A DNA stretch of 64,000 nt from Leclercia adecarboxylata. Its GTDB lineage: Bacteria > Pseudomonadota > Gammaproteobacteria > Enterobacterales > Enterobacteriaceae. The notes beneath the pieces are model-generated. The model saw only the letters and a program-made list of their open reading frames with translations. It was not told the DNA's origin and did not search any database. Made by a program: the position numbers and the translations under genes. Where the stretch lies: NCBI RefSeq assembly GCF_006874705.1, contig NZ_CP035382.1, positions 2,170,001 through 2,234,000 of the forward strand, read 5' to 3'. This document shows positions 8,149-17,700 of this stretch, piece after piece (positions within the stretch are counted from its first letter, which is position 1; each line of letters starts with the position of its first letter).

Positions 8149-9144
8149 TTATGCACTTTGATGGTGTCGGGTACGGTATTTGTCGATCAGCACCGCAATG
8201 ATGATCACCGCCCCTTTGATCACCAGTTGCCAGAAATAGGAGACGCCCATCAGCGTCATGCCGTTGTTAAGGGTGGCGATAATCAGCGCCCCCACCAGCG
8301 TGCCGGTGATGGTGCCGATCCCACCGACAAAGCTGGTGCCGCCGAGGATCACCGCCGCGATAGCGTCCAGCTCATAGCCGGTACCGAGGTTGCCGTTGGC
8401 GCTGTACAGCCTTGATGCGCTCATCACCCCGCCGAGGCCCGAGAGCAGGCCGCTCATACCGTAGACAAACAGCAGCACCATCCAGACCTTGATGCCCGTT
8501 AAGCGCGCGGCCTGCATGTTGCCGCCCACCGCGTAGATATGTACCCCGAGGGTGGTGCGGCGCAGGATGAACCAGCAGACAACGATCACCGCCAGGGCAA
8601 TCACCACCAGCCACGGCACCGGCCCGAGATAGTTATTGCCGATCCATTCAAAGCTGATGCTGGAGTTGATGACCGTAGTGCCGTCCGCCAGCAGGTAGGC
8701 CGCGCCGCGCAGTGCCGTGTAGGTGCCTAGCGTGACGATAAAGGGCGGCAACCCGGCAAAGGCCACCAGCGCGCCGTTGAACAGCCCCAGCACCATGCCG
8801 AGCATCAGCGCCGCCGGCACCGAGAGCATCGACAGCTCCGGCATCAGCGAGACCACCATCGCCGCCACCGCGGTGGTGCCCAGAATCGAGCCCACCGACA
8901 GGTCGATGCCGCCGGTCAAAATTATGAAGGTCATCCCCGCCGCCAGCACGATGTTGACCGACGCCTGACGGGTGATGTTCAGCAGGTTACTTTCGGTAAA
9001 AAAGTTCGGCGCGATAAAGCCAAATACCGCGACGATCAGGATCAATATCGGCAGGATACCGATGGTTTGCATCAGATCGCCCATCAGCATTTTTTTGGCG
9101 GAGGCCGCTTTGGCCACCTGTTGCGGAGTATTAGGTTGCGTCAT
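8149..9144 (-). CDS. Sugar ABC transporter permease (RbsC-like)
   Basis: A 331-residue inner-membrane permease with eight to ten hydrophobic segments. It carries typical RbsC-family stretches: MTFIILTGGIDLSVGSILG (residues 75-93), PPFIVTLGTYTALRGAAYL, TGIKVWMVLLFVYGMSG and AAVILGGTSFVGGIGTITG. It pairs with the tandem-domain ATPase, separated by only 2 bp, and with the binding protein. The subunit is thought to work as a homodimer in this family. The substrate is a pentose or hexose by family membership; nothing in it discriminates between them. Confidence 0.9.
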   Translation of the reverse strand: MTQPNTPQQVAKAASAKKMLMGDLMQTIGILPILILIVAVFGFIAPNFFTESNLLNITRQASVNIVLAAGMTFIILTGGIDLSVGSILGTTAVAAMVVSLMPELSMLSVPAALMLGMVLGLFNGALVAFAGLPPFIVTLGTYTALRGAAYLLADGTTVINSSISFEWIGNNYLGPVPWLVVIALAVIVVCWFILRRTTLGVHIYAVGGNMQAARLTGIKVWMVLLFVYGMSGLLSGLGGVMSASRLYSANGNLGTGYELDAIAAVILGGTSFVGGIGTITGTLVGALIIATLNNGMTLMGVSYFWQLVIKGAVIIIAVLIDKYRTRHHQSA

Positions 9145-9146
9145 GG

Positions 9147-10661
9147 TTATACCGCCCGATGATGAGAGTCGTTAACGCCGGTCGCCAGCGTCATGATGTT
9201 TTCTTGTGAGATATCGGCCCGATGGAGTTCCCCGGCAATGCTCCCTTCGCGCATGACGTACACGCGATCGCTCATGCCGACCACTTCCGGCAGTTCGCTG
9301 GAGATCATCAGGATCGCCACCCCTTTACGCGCCATCTGGTTCATGATCCGGTAGATCTCGCTTTTGGCCCCGACGTCCACGCCGCGGGTCGGCTCGTCGA
9401 GGATCAGAATGCGCGGGCCAATCGCCACCCAGCGGGAGATGAGCAGCTTTTGCTGGTTGCCGCCGGAGAGTCCGCCCGCCCGCACCTGGGAGTGCGGCAC
9501 GCGAATATTGAGCAGGGCGATGGCATTATCGGAGATCGACTGGGCTTTTTTGCGGTTCAGCCAGCCGAAGCTGGCATCGCGTTCCAGCGTCGCCATGGTG
9601 ATGTTCTCCTGCGCCGCCAGCTCGAGGAACAGCCCCTGCTCCTTGCGGTTCTCGGTTAAAAAGCCGATGCCGTGGTCGATGGCGGCGCGCGGGGAGTGGA
9701 TCACCACCGGCTCGCCATCCACCTCAATCATCCCGCCGGTGGCCTTGCGCACGCCGAAAATCAGCTGCGCCAGCTCCGAACGCCCGGCACCCACCAGCCC
9801 GGCGAGGCCGACGATTTCGCCGGAACGCACCTGCAGGCTGCAGGGCTGCACTTTGCCGCCGTCGGTCAGGTGGTGGACGTTCAGGCGCGGGCTGCCGAGA
9901 GGAATATCGCGCTCTTTGTTGAACAGATCGCTCAGTGGTCGCCCGACCATCATTCGCACCAGTTCCGGGGCGTTGAGCTTGTCGCGGGTCAGGCTACCGA
10001 CGTACTGGCCGTCGCGCAGCACGCTGACCCGGTCGGATAATTCATACACTTCCGCCATGCGGTGGCTGATATAGATAATCGCCATCCCTTCGTCGCGCAG
10101 ACGCAAAATCAGCTCGAACAGGCGGTGGGTTTCGCGCGAGGAGAGGGCGGCGGTGGGTTCATCCATCACCAGGATGCGGCTGTTGCGGTGCAGCGCGCGG
10201 GCGATTTCCACCTGCTGCTGCTCGGCGATGGTCAGCTTCATCACCAGATCGGTGGCTTTGAAATTAGCGCCGAGGCGATCGATCACCGCCTGGGCCTGGG
10301 CGGCCATCTCTTTGCGCTGTACCAGCCCGCCGCGCGACAGCTCGCTGCCGAGGAAGATGTTCTCGGCCACGGTAAGGTTAGGGGCCAGCTGCATCTCCTG
10401 ATAGATCAGGGTGATGCCCGCCGCCAGCGCATCTTTTGGGCCTTTGATATGAAACGGCTTGCCGTCGATCAGGATCTCGCCGCCGGTGGCGATGTAGGCC
10501 CCGGCGAGGATTTTCATCAGGGTGCTTTTCCCGGCGCCGTTTTCGCCCATTAAGGCATGGATCTCGCCGGGGAAGACCGTCAGATCCACACCCTTCAGCG
10601 CGTGGAAGTTGCCAAAGGTTTTGGCAATGCTGCGCATCTCTAAAACCGGGGTTCTGCTCAT
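9147..10661 (-). CDS. Sugar ABC transporter ATPase, duplicated nucleotide-binding domains (RbsA-like)
   Basis: A 504-residue protein with two ABC domains in tandem. Domain 1 (about 5-240) has [29 protein letters not shown] and [15 protein letters not shown]. Domain 2 (about 255-495) has a degenerate Walker A ([16 protein letters not shown]), [14 protein letters not shown] and [14 protein letters not shown]. The degenerate second P-loop is normal for the RbsA/MglA/XylG class. It is the first gene of the minus-strand operon. It starts 130 bp from the divergent histidine kinase gene, and the shared spacer holds a candidate regulator site. Confidence 0.93.
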   Translation of the reverse strand: MSRTPVLEMRSIAKTFGNFHALKGVDLTVFPGEIHALMGENGAGKSTLMKILAGAYIATGGEILIDGKPFHIKGPKDALAAGITLIYQEMQLAPNLTVAENIFLGSELSRGGLVQRKEMAAQAQAVIDRLGANFKATDLVMKLTIAEQQQVEIARALHRNSRILVMDEPTAALSSRETHRLFELILRLRDEGMAIIYISHRMAEVYELSDRVSVLRDGQYVGSLTRDKLNAPELVRMMVGRPLSDLFNKERDIPLGSPRLNVHHLTDGGKVQPCSLQVRSGEIVGLAGLVGAGRSELAQLIFGVRKATGGMIEVDGEPVVIHSPRAAIDHGIGFLTENRKEQGLFLELAAQENITMATLERDASFGWLNRKKAQSISDNAIALLNIRVPHSQVRAGGLSGGNQQKLLISRWVAIGPRILILDEPTRGVDVGAKSEIYRIMNQMARKGVAILMISSELPEVVGMSDRVYVMREGSIAGELHRADISQENIMTLATGVNDSHHRAV

Positions 10662-10730
10662 GGCGGATCTCCTGTGAAGGTCGATATCCGCACTTCATCA
10701 CACCCCGGTAAATGCAAAATGTCAGAAGTC

Positions 10731-10763
10731 GTTCATATTTGTCATAGTTATGAATAGTTAATA
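10731..10763. promoter_or_regulatory. Divergent promoter region with 10-bp-spaced direct repeats
   Basis: The 130-bp spacer between the importer operon and the histidine kinase has an AT-rich core. ATAGTTA occurs at 10744-10750 and again at 10754-10760, exactly one helical turn apart, next to GTTCATAT at 10731-10738. OmpR-family regulators usually bind such 10-bp direct repeats, and GTTCATAT resembles the TorR box. It is therefore the best candidate operator for the regulator at 3797-4528. This is inference from pattern only. Confidence 0.45.
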
Positions 10764-10791
10764 TGGATCACAGTTACGCCGCGGAGCCAAT

Positions 10792-13098
10792 ATGCCCTCA
10801 CGCCGTCCCCCCTTCTTCGCCAGCGCCCGTGGCCGCCTGCTGATCTTCAATCTGCTGGTGGTGGCGGTAACGTTAATGGTCAGCGGCGTGGCGGTGCTGG
10901 GCTTTCGTCATGCCAGCCATATTCAGGAGCAGGTGCAGCGCCAGACCCTGGACGATATGACCGGCAGCATGAACCTGGCGCGTGAAACCGCCAACGTGGC
11001 GACGGCGGCGGTGCGGCTGTCGCAGGTCGTGGGGGCGCTGGAATATAAAGATGAAGCTAACCGGCTCAAACAGACCCAGACGGCGCTGGGCCGTTCGCTG
11101 GAGCAGCTTGCCGATGCGCCGCTGGCGCAGCAGGAGCCGGCGCTGGTGGCGCGGATCATCCAGCGCAGCAATGAGCTCCAGCAAAGCGTGACCGGCATGC
11201 TGGAGCGCGGGCAGCGACGCCATCTGGAGCGTAACGCCCTGCTCAGCTCGCTCTACCAGAGCCAGAGCTATCTCCGCCATCTGCAGGACATCAATCGCCG
11301 CTACGCCAGTAACCTGCCTGACGCCCGGCTGCTCAGCGAGATGGATCGGCTGATCGTCGCCGCCATCCAAACCCCCTCGCCGCGCGCGACCCTTCAGCAG
11401 CTGGATACGGTGACGGCGATGTTGCCCCGCCAGGCCGCGCAGCCGGTGGTGAGCTTCGTCCTGCCTGATTTTTACGCCGAACTCAACAAGCTCGGCCCGC
11501 TCTCCGGGCAGCTGGAAGAGAGCGATCTCGCTATCAGCTGGTATATGTTCCACATCAAGGCGCTGGTGGCGATCTTAAACAGCGATATCAATCAGTATGT
11601 GGAGCAGGTGGCCGAGGCCTCGCAGCTGCGCACCGCTGAGAGCCATCGGGAGCTGCGCTCGATCAGCGTCTTTATCACGGTGTCCGCCGTGCTGGCGCTG
11701 ATCATCACCGCCTTTGCCTGCTGGTATATCTACCGCAATCTGGGCACCAACCTGACCGCTATCTCCCGGGCGATGTCGCGGCTGGCCCACGGGGAACAGG
11801 ATGTCTCGGTGCCTGCGCTGCAGCGCCGGGATGAGCTGGGCGAGCTGGCGAGGGCGTTTAACGTCTTTGCCCGCAATACCGCCTCGCTGGAGCACACCAC
11901 CCGACTGCTGAAGGAGAAGACCTCGCAGATGGAGGTGGATCGCCTTGAACGCCAGGGGCTGGAGGAGGCGCTGCTGCACAGCCAGAAGATGAAGGCGGTC
12001 GGGCAGCTGACGGGCGGGCTGGCCCATGATTTCAATAACCTGCTGGCGGTGATCATCGGCAGCCTGGAGCTGGCCGATCCCCACTCGCCGGATGCCGCAC
12101 GCATTGGCCGTGCGCTGAAGGCCGCCGAGCGCGGGGCGCTGTTAACCCAGCGCCTGCTGGCCTTCTCCCGTAAGCAGTCCCTGAACCCGCACGCGGTGGA
12201 GATGAAGCCCCTGCTGGAAAACCTGGCCGAGCTGATGCGCCACTCTCTGCCCGCCACGGTCGCGCTGGATATCGAAGCGCAAACGCCGGCGTGGCCCGCG
12301 TGGATTGACGTTGGCCAGCTGGAAAACGCCATCATCAACCTGGTGATGAACGCCCGCGATGCGATGGAAGGGCACAGCGGCACCATCAAAATCCGCACCT
12401 GGAACCAGCGCGTGACCCGCAGCGACGGGCGTAAGCAGGACATGGTGGCGCTGGAGGTGATCGACCACGGCGCCGGGATGTCGCAGGCGATTAAATCTCA
12501 GGTCTTTGAACCCTTCTTCACCACCAAACAGACCGGCAGCGGCAGCGGGCTGGGGCTGTCGATGGTGTATGGCTTCGTGCGCCAGTCCGGCGGGCGGGTG
12601 GAGATCGAAAGCGCGCCCGGCCAGGGCACCACCGTGCGGCTGCATCTGCCGCGCGCCACCTTACAGGCGCTACCCTCGTCGGAAAACGGGGCAACCCCCG
12701 CCTCGCCGCCAGGCGACCGGCTGGTGCTGGTGCTGGACGACCAGACCGACGTCCGGCAGACGCTGTGCGAACAGCTCCACCAGCTGGGCTACCTGACCCT
12801 GGAGGCCGAAACCGGCGAGCAGGCGATACAGATGCTGAGCGCCTCTGCGGATATCGAGATCTTTATCAGCGACTTAATGCTGCCCGGCAACCTGAGCGGC
12901 GCGGAGGTGATCCAGCATGTGCGCCAGCATTTCCCCCATCTCCCGGTGCTGCTGATGAGCGGCCAGGATCTGCGTCCGGCGCACAACCCACAGCTGCCCG
13001 AGGTGGAGCTGCTGCGTAAGCCGTTCACCCGCGGGCAGCTGGCGCAGGCGCTGCGTAAAATCGATACGAATGCGGAGAAAATTCGCCGCAGTGTTTAA
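10792..13098 (+). CDS. Hybrid sensor histidine kinase with C-terminal receiver
   Basis: A 768-residue membrane kinase. TM1 lies near residues 15-38, a long helical periplasmic domain spans about 40-290, and TM2 spans 291-313. HAMP, HisKA (His412 in GGLAHDFNNLLAVI) and HATPase follow, with N-box NLVMNARDAMEG near 516, G1 DHGAGM and G2 GSGSGLGLSMVYGF. A receiver domain comes last (from about 644; phospho-acceptor Asp694 in FISDLMLPG). There is no Hpt domain, so the cognate regulator could be phosphorylated directly or through a separate Hpt protein. The sensed ligand may be the sugar, possibly through the binding protein. It is divergent from the sugar importer, and its likely partner is the regulator at 3797-4528. 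Confidence 0.9.
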   Translation: MPSRRPPFFASARGRLLIFNLLVVAVTLMVSGVAVLGFRHASHIQEQVQRQTLDDMTGSMNLARETANVATAAVRLSQVVGALEYKDEANRLKQTQTALGRSLEQLADAPLAQQEPALVARIIQRSNELQQSVTGMLERGQRRHLERNALLSSLYQSQSYLRHLQDINRRYASNLPDARLLSEMDRLIVAAIQTPSPRATLQQLDTVTAMLPRQAAQPVVSFVLPDFYAELNKLGPLSGQLEESDLAISWYMFHIKALVAILNSDINQYVEQVAEASQLRTAESHRELRSISVFITVSAVLALIITAFACWYIYRNLGTNLTAISRAMSRLAHGEQDVSVPALQRRDELGELARAFNVFARNTASLEHTTRLLKEKTSQMEVDRLERQGLEEALLHSQKMKAVGQLTGGLAHDFNNLLAVIIGSLELADPHSPDAARIGRALKAAERGALLTQRLLAFSRKQSLNPHAVEMKPLLENLAELMRHSLPATVALDIEAQTPAWPAWIDVGQLENAIINLVMNARDAMEGHSGTIKIRTWNQRVTRSDGRKQDMVALEVIDHGAGMSQAIKSQVFEPFFTTKQTGSGSGLGLSMVYGFVRQSGGRVEIESAPGQGTTVRLHLPRATLQALPSSENGATPASPPGDRLVLVLDDQTDVRQTLCEQLHQLGYLTLEAETGEQAIQMLSASADIEIFISDLMLPGNLSGAEVIQHVRQHFPHLPVLLMSGQDLRPAHNPQLPEVELLRKPFTRGQLAQALRKIDTNAEKIRRSV

Positions 13099-13205
13099 GA
13101 ATTAATCAATCGTTTGCGCGGTATCGGTGGTGCTAATCTGCGCAAAAATAAGCGGATTAGGATATAAAGGGAATTATGCCGGTACTGACGAGAGGGGACT
13201 CACAT

Positions 13206-13586
13206 ATGATCGTGATGCCTACAACCTATAGCCCGATGACAGTCGCGCGCGCCTTTAAACAGGTGGAAGAGTTTGAACTCTCCGGGCGACTGCTGCATGT
13301 TATCTACGATCCACAGACGCCTCGTGCGGCCATTATTGAAGCGGATATCGAAACCTTTGAAGGGGTACCGCGCCATCGTGTGGTGGCGGCGCTGGATTTA
13401 CAGCGAAAACCCACCCTGGGGAAAGATATTGTTGCTGTCGAACGCTGCTGGGAAGATGCCAATATTATTCAGGTCGAGGGGATTTGTGTCGATCCTGCAG
13501 AGCGAGATAAAGGGCTGGCAACCCGCTTGTATGAGGCGTTAATCCTACGATGCGGTATCCCATTAATATGCGTTTTTGACCAATAG
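13206..13586 (+). CDS. GNAT-like protein, probably truncated at the C-terminus
   Basis: A 126-residue frame (136 from ATG 13176). It contains the GNAT acetyl-CoA loop region (IQVEGICVDPAERDKGLATRLYEALI), after which the fold normally continues for 40 or more residues. Here the frame stops soon after (CGIPLICVFDQ) at three consecutive stop codons. Downstream codons in the same frame read on as WEQLCLPEFEIPP..., which hints at a lost C-terminal end. ATG 13206 is preceded by GAGAGGGGA at good spacing; ATG 13176 also has AAAGGGA. The substrate is unknown and acetyltransferase activity is doubtful if it is truncated. Confidence 0.6.
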   Translation: MIVMPTTYSPMTVARAFKQVEEFELSGRLLHVIYDPQTPRAAIIEADIETFEGVPRHRVVAALDLQRKPTLGKDIVAVERCWEDANIIQVEGICVDPAERDKGLATRLYEALILRCGIPLICVFDQ

Positions 13587-13691
13587 TAATAATGGGAGCA
13601 ACTCTGCCTTCCAGAATTTGAGATTCCTCCGCTACTCGCTCTACCTGCCGTTTATTACCGTAAGGCCAGCTCACCCTGCGAGACTGGCTTT

Positions 13692-14018
13692 ATGAAACGT
13701 ACCTTTACCGCTCTGTTATTTGGTCTGATCTCTTTAACCAGCCAGCTGGCGCATGCCGACATCGTTGACGATGCGATCGGCAATATCCAGCAGGCCATCA
13801 ACGACGCCTACAACCCCAACAGCAATAATCGCAATGCCGACGACGATCGCTACGAAGATAGCCGTCGCAGCAGCGACAGCCGCCAGTATGACGATCGTCG
13901 CAGGCAGCTGGAGGACAGACGCCAGCGTTTAGATGAGCGCCAGCGCCAGCTGGACGAAGATCGACGTCGCCTTGAAGATGACGAGCGGCGGTTAGAGGAT
14001 GATTACGATCGGCGGTAA
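13692..14018 (+). CDS. yjdP: YjdP-like small exported protein, charged repeat region
   Basis: A 108-residue protein with a signal peptide (to about LAHA, residue 22), the conserved IVDDAIGNIQQAINDAYNP stretch, and then a highly charged Arg/Asp/Glu/Gln-rich helix-forming tail (DRRRQLEDRRQRLDERQRQL pattern, residues 65-108) likely to form a single helix or coiled coil. E. coli YjdP has the same plan and lies next to phnP. The periplasmic role is not known. It is convergent with the phn operon; a REP element and a short palindrome lie between. Confidence 0.85.
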   Translation: MKRTFTALLFGLISLTSQLAHADIVDDAIGNIQQAINDAYNPNSNNRNADDDRYEDSRRSSDSRQYDDRRRQLEDRRQRLDERQRQLDEDRRRLEDDERRLEDDYDRR

Positions 14019-14032
14019 GGGCCTACAAAACC

Positions 14033-14066
14033 GTAGGCCGGGTAAGGCGCAGCCGCCACCCGGCAG
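14033..14066. repeat. REP element
   Basis: GTAGGCCGGGTAAGGCG followed by CAGCCGCCACCCGGCA, a REP palindrome between the convergent yjdP and phnP ends. Confidence 0.85.
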
Positions 14067-14094
14067 TAACGTGCGGCCTGATGCCTCACCCCGG

Positions 14095-14115
14095 CCCTCT
14101 CCCACAGGGAGAGGG
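14095..14115. repeat. CCCTCTCCC intergenic palindrome
   Basis: CCCTCTCCC-ACA-GGGAGAGGG, just beyond the phnP stop. Same family as at 7111 and 30058. No T-run follows on either strand, so it is not a classical terminator. Confidence 0.65.
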
Positions 14116-14124
14116 AGAAAATCG

Positions 14125-14883
14125 TTAATCCAGCACCAGCACCATCCCGTCATACCCCGCCTCGAACCCTTCCGGCAGCGGGTTGTCCATCATCCACACG
14201 TCAAACTGATGGCTGATGTGGGTCAGGATCACCTGTGGACAGCCAATCACCTGATTCAGCGCAATAACCGTATTCAGATCGCAATGGTTGCGCGGGGTCT
14301 CCGCGCGCGGCTCGTGGCTACAGTCAATCACCATCGCCTGTGGGTGGTTGTTGAGTAAAAACTTCACCGTTTTGTCCGGCAGCCCGGCGGTGTCCGACAG
14401 CCAGGCGACGCGGCTGTGGGCGCTCTCCAGCAGATAGCCAAACGTCAGCTTCGAATGGTTGAGCGGCAGCGGGGTCACGCGTAACCCCTGGAGTTCAAAC
14501 ACCACAAAGGGCTCAAGCGTGTGGCTAAAGTCGAGAATGCCGGGGTGCTTAAACAGATCGTCGCAGCCGGCTTCGTCCGGCGGGCCGTATACCGGAATGG
14601 TCGCCCCCACGCCCCAGCGCATCGGGAACAGCCCCTGGACATGATCCATATGGTAGTGGGTGAGTAAAAACTGCTGAAAGCTGCCTGCGGGCCAGTCGTC
14701 CATCAGGTGCGGGATCCCCGCGTCCAGCAGCGTTACCGCGTCGTTGAATTTGACCACCGCGCTACAGGGGCGACGGCGATAGTCGTCCTGCAAACGCGCC
14801 CGGCAGCAGGCCGGACAGTCACAGCCAAAAGCGGGCACCAGCTGGGCGCCACCGGTTCCTGTTAACGTAATGGTCAGACTCAT
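14125..14883 (-). CDS. phnP: Phosphoribosyl 1,2-cyclic phosphate phosphodiesterase PhnP
   Basis: A 252-residue metallo-beta-lactamase-fold enzyme. [12 protein letters not shown] (about residues 78-89) carries the metal-binding HxHxDH motif. Further metal ligands lie in VIDCSHEPR and [10 protein letters not shown]-terminal [10 protein letters not shown] is the extra zinc site seen in PhnP. It hydrolyses 5-phosphoribosyl 1,2-cyclic phosphate, the C-P lyase product, to ribose 1,5-bisphosphate. It is the last gene of the phn operon and is 9 bp after phnO. Confidence 0.96.
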   Translation of the reverse strand: MSLTITLTGTGGAQLVPAFGCDCPACCRARLQDDYRRRPCSAVVKFNDAVTLLDAGIPHLMDDWPAGSFQQFLLTHYHMDHVQGLFPMRWGVGATIPVYGPPDEAGCDDLFKHPGILDFSHTLEPFVVFELQGLRVTPLPLNHSKLTFGYLLESAHSRVAWLSDTAGLPDKTVKFLLNNHPQAMVIDCSHEPRAETPRNHCDLNTVIALNQVIGCPQVILTHISHQFDVWMMDNPLPEGFEAGYDGMVLVLD

Positions 14884-14892
14884 AGCGCCCCC

Positions 14893-15327
14893 TTACAGCG
14901 GTTTGGTAAAGCGGAAATGGCTCTGTGTGTACCCTTCACGAAGATAAAAGCGGTGCGCGTCGAGGCGCTTTACGCTGGTGGAAAGCTCGGTCATCTCAGC
15001 CCCGGCGTGACGGGCCTCTTCTTCTGCCCAGGCCAGCAGCTGGCTGCCAACCCTGAGCCCGCGCGCCTGCGGCATTACCACCAGCTCCTGGATCTCGCCG
15101 ATCCAGTTGGCATGATGCAGATGAAACTGCATGTGCAGGCCGATCATGCCGATGATGTGTCCATCCTGTTCGGCCAGCTGGTAGCGCATATTGTGATCCT
15201 GCAAATTGGCCGCGAACCCGGCATGGAACGCTGACCTGTCAAGCTCCGCCTGTTTTAATTCACAAATAAGGCCATAGACGGCGTCGACGTCCTCCGCGGT
15301 GGCGGGACGCAACTCACACTCGGGCAT
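14893..15327 (-). CDS. phnO: Aminoalkylphosphonate N-acetyltransferase PhnO
   Basis: A 144-residue GNAT enzyme with the acetyl-CoA binding motif [21 protein letters not shown] and C-terminal [15 protein letters not shown]. PhnO acetylates aminoalkylphosphonates, allowing their breakdown by C-P lyase and detoxification. Its start overlaps the phnN end by 14 bp, and it matches E. coli PhnO in length and operon position. Confidence 0.95.
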   Translation of the reverse strand: MPECELRPATAEDVDAVYGLICELKQAELDRSAFHAGFAANLQDHNMRYQLAEQDGHIIGMIGLHMQFHLHHANWIGEIQELVVMPQARGLRVGSQLLAWAEEEARHAGAEMTELSTSVKRLDAHRFYLREGYTQSHFRFTKPL

Positions 15328-15868
15328 GGTTGTTCTCCTTCTGGTGAATCAGTGAAAGAAAGTGTTCGACGGACTGGAGCAAGCTTCCGTCGTTATTCAG
15401 GACAGGACAATCGGACGGGGTATAGCGGGCGGCGCGCTCAAGCCGCTGGTCGATCTCTCTGGCGTTCTCCCGACCACGGCTTTGCAGTCGGCTGCGCAGA
15501 ATATCTGGCGACACCTGCAGGCAGATCGGCAGCAGCGCCCCCGCATAGCGCGCCCGCGCCTGGGGAAGATGGGCGCGCGAGCCGTTCACTACCACGTCGA
15601 ATCCGGCATGCAGCCAGAGGTCGATCTCCAGACCCACCCCATAATAATAGCCGTTAGCGTGCCAGCTCAGGGCAAACAGTTGCTGCCCGGCGCGGGTAAA
15701 AAACTCCGGCTCGCTGAGGGCGATGTGGTTTTCGCTCCCCGCACTGGCGGGGCGGGTGATGTAGCGGTGCGCCACCAGCAGCTGCGGGTGGGTCTGCTGG
15801 CGCAACGCCGCCAGCAGGCTGTCCTTTCCGGAGCCGGACGGCCCCATTAACCAGATCACTCTTCCCAT
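15314..15868 (-). CDS. phnN: Ribose 1,5-bisphosphokinase PhnN
   Basis: A 184-residue guanylate-kinase-like enzyme. The P-loop [11 protein letters not shown] is at residues 8-18, RYITRPAS lies at the substrate side, and the lid is arginine-rich (RLQSRGREN). It converts ribose 1,5-bisphosphate to PRPP with ATP, finishing the salvage of the phosphonate-derived phosphoribosyl unit. Its start touches the phnM stop, consistent with translational coupling. Confidence 0.95.
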   Translation of the reverse strand: MGRVIWLMGPSGSGKDSLLAALRQQTHPQLLVAHRYITRPASAGSENHIALSEPEFFTRAGQQLFALSWHANGYYYGVGLEIDLWLHAGFDVVVNGSRAHLPQARARYAGALLPICLQVSPDILRSRLQSRGRENAREIDQRLERAARYTPSDCPVLNNDGSLLQSVEHFLSLIHQKENNHARV

Positions 15869-17004
15869 CAGAACACCCTTTTTCCCTGACGCCAGACGTG
15901 GTCGATATGAATATGCTCGCCTTTGCGGTGCGCCAGCACCAGGTCCGCGCGTTTGCCTTCGCCAATCACCCCGCGATCGTGCAGATTTAGCGCCTGCGCC
16001 GGATTCTTCGTCACCAGACGGATCGCCTGCGGCAGGGTAAAGCCGTTGCCCGCATCGTCGGCCACCCGGAACGCCGCATCCAGCAGGCTGGCGGGGTAAT
16101 AATCGGAGGAGAGAATATCCAGCAGGCCGAGCGAGGCCAGCGAGCTTGCCGCCACGTTGCCGGAGTGCGATCCGCCGCGCACGATGTTCGGCGCACCCAT
16201 CAGGACGTTCATCCCGTACTGGCGGGAGGCTTCTGCCGCCTCGAACGTGGTGGGAAATTCGGCAATTGTGCTGCCAAGCTGATGGGATTCAAGTACATGA
16301 TCCGCGGTGGCGTCGTCGTGGCTCGCCAGTGCGATATTGCGCTCCCGGCACAGGGCGGCAATGGCCTGGCGATTGGGCTGCGACCAGCGGGCGGCCAGAG
16401 CCAGCTGCTCCTCTTCGTAGCGCGCCATCTGCTGGTCGTTGAGAGAGTATTTGCCCTGATAATATTCACGGTACTTTTCGATGTTGGCGAACTGGCGCTG
16501 GCCCGGGGAGTGATCCATCAGCGACACCAGAGTCACCGGTTCGCGGCCGACCAGCTTCTCGAACAGCGGCAGGGTGGTGTGGTGGGGCAGCTCGCAGCGC
16601 AGGTGCAGGCGGTGCTCGGCGCGGTTGAGGCCGCGCTTCTGCGTCTCCTCCACGGCGTTGATCATCTTCTCCAGATTCTCCAGCCGGTCGCCGCCGTCGC
16701 GCACGTCACCGATCGCCACCGCGTCCAGTACGGTGGTGATGCCGCTGGCGACCATCATTCCGTCGTGGCTGCTCATCGCCGAATGGGCGGGCCAGTCTAC
16801 CTTTGGCCGCGGGGTGAAGAACTTGTCCATGTTGTCGGTGTGCAGCTCAATCAGCCCCGGCAGCAGCCAGCCGCCTTCGCCGTCCATCGCCTGCGGCGAG
16901 CGGCTCGGGGTTTCAGCAAAGGCGCGAATGACGCCGTCCTGAACCTCGATGGAGCCGTCGACAACCTCGTTTTCCAGCACCAGTTTTACGTTGTTTACGA
17001 TCAT
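15868..17004 (-). CDS. phnM: RPnTP hydrolase PhnM
   Basis: A 378-residue amidohydrolase-superfamily enzyme. Metal ligands appear in [15 protein letters not shown] (near residue 50), [24 protein letters not shown] and [10 protein letters not shown]. PhnM removes pyrophosphate from ribose 1-methylphosphonate 5-triphosphate to give the 5-phosphate used by PhnJ. It overlaps phnL by 4 bp. Confidence 0.96.
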   Translation of the reverse strand: MIVNNVKLVLENEVVDGSIEVQDGVIRAFAETPSRSPQAMDGEGGWLLPGLIELHTDNMDKFFTPRPKVDWPAHSAMSSHDGMMVASGITTVLDAVAIGDVRDGGDRLENLEKMINAVEETQKRGLNRAEHRLHLRCELPHHTTLPLFEKLVGREPVTLVSLMDHSPGQRQFANIEKYREYYQGKYSLNDQQMARYEEEQLALAARWSQPNRQAIAALCRERNIALASHDDATADHVLESHQLGSTIAEFPTTFEAAEASRQYGMNVLMGAPNIVRGGSHSGNVAASSLASLGLLDILSSDYYPASLLDAAFRVADDAGNGFTLPQAIRLVTKNPAQALNLHDRGVIGEGKRADLVLAHRKGEHIHIDHVWRQGKRVF

Positions 17005-17681
17005 GCGGTGATCCCCATCGGGTGCAGACGATCCGCTACGCGATCCCGCACCGCGTCGTCGTGGAAGATCCCGACGATCGCCGCGCCGCGCGCTTTGGCT
17101 TCTTCGATCAGTTCCATGACTGCGGCGCTGTTTTTCGCATCCAGCGAGGCGGTCGGTTCATCGAGCAGTAAAATCGGGTAATCGACGATAAAGCCCCGGG
17201 CGATGTTGACCCGCTGCTGCTCTCCGCCAGAAAAAGTGGAGGGCGCGAGATGCCACAGGCGCTCCGGCACGTTGAGGCGCGTCAGCAGGCTGGCGGCTTT
17301 GGCGGCGCAGGTATCGCGCGGCACGCCGAGATCCAGCAGGGGCTGCATCACCACCTCCAGCGCCGGGACGCGGGGGATGACCCGTAAAAACTGGCTGACC
17401 CAGCCGATGGTGGTGCGGCGCACGTCCCGCACCTTGCGCGCCGGGGCCTGCACCAGATCCACCCATTCGTCGCCGTGACGGATATGGATATGGCCTTCGT
17501 CCGGCAGGTAGTTGGCGTACAGGGATCGCAGCAGGGTCGATTTGCCGCTGCCGGAGTGGCCGTGCAGCACCACGCACTCGCCGCTGCTGACCTCCAGAGA
17601 GGCATTTTGCAGCACCGGCAGGCGCACGCCGTTTTGCTGGTGGAGCACGAAGGTTTTACTTACGTTTTGTACGTGGATCAT
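17001..17681 (-). CDS. phnL: C-P lyase system ABC-type protein PhnL
   Basis: A 226-residue ABC ATPase with Walker [13 protein letters not shown], signature [13 protein letters not shown], Walker [13 protein letters not shown] and H-loop GIFHD. PhnL is part of the PhnGHIL complex that forms the phosphonate-ribosyl bond from ATP and phosphonate. It is separated from phnK by a 339-bp REP array, whereas in E. coli the genes nearly touch. Confidence 0.95.
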   Translation of the reverse strand: MIHVQNVSKTFVLHQQNGVRLPVLQNASLEVSSGECVVLHGHSGSGKSTLLRSLYANYLPDEGHIHIRHGDEWVDLVQAPARKVRDVRRTTIGWVSQFLRVIPRVPALEVVMQPLLDLGVPRDTCAAKAASLLTRLNVPERLWHLAPSTFSGGEQQRVNIARGFIVDYPILLLDEPTASLDAKNSAAVMELIEEAKARGAAIVGIFHDDAVRDRVADRLHPMGITA

Positions 17682-17700
17682 CTTGGCCTCGTGGCGTTTT

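Noticed and set aside
9700..9790. Defective ATPase because of GLVGAGRSE in the second domain
   Set aside because: A degenerate second P-loop is normal for RbsA/MglA-type tandem ATPases.
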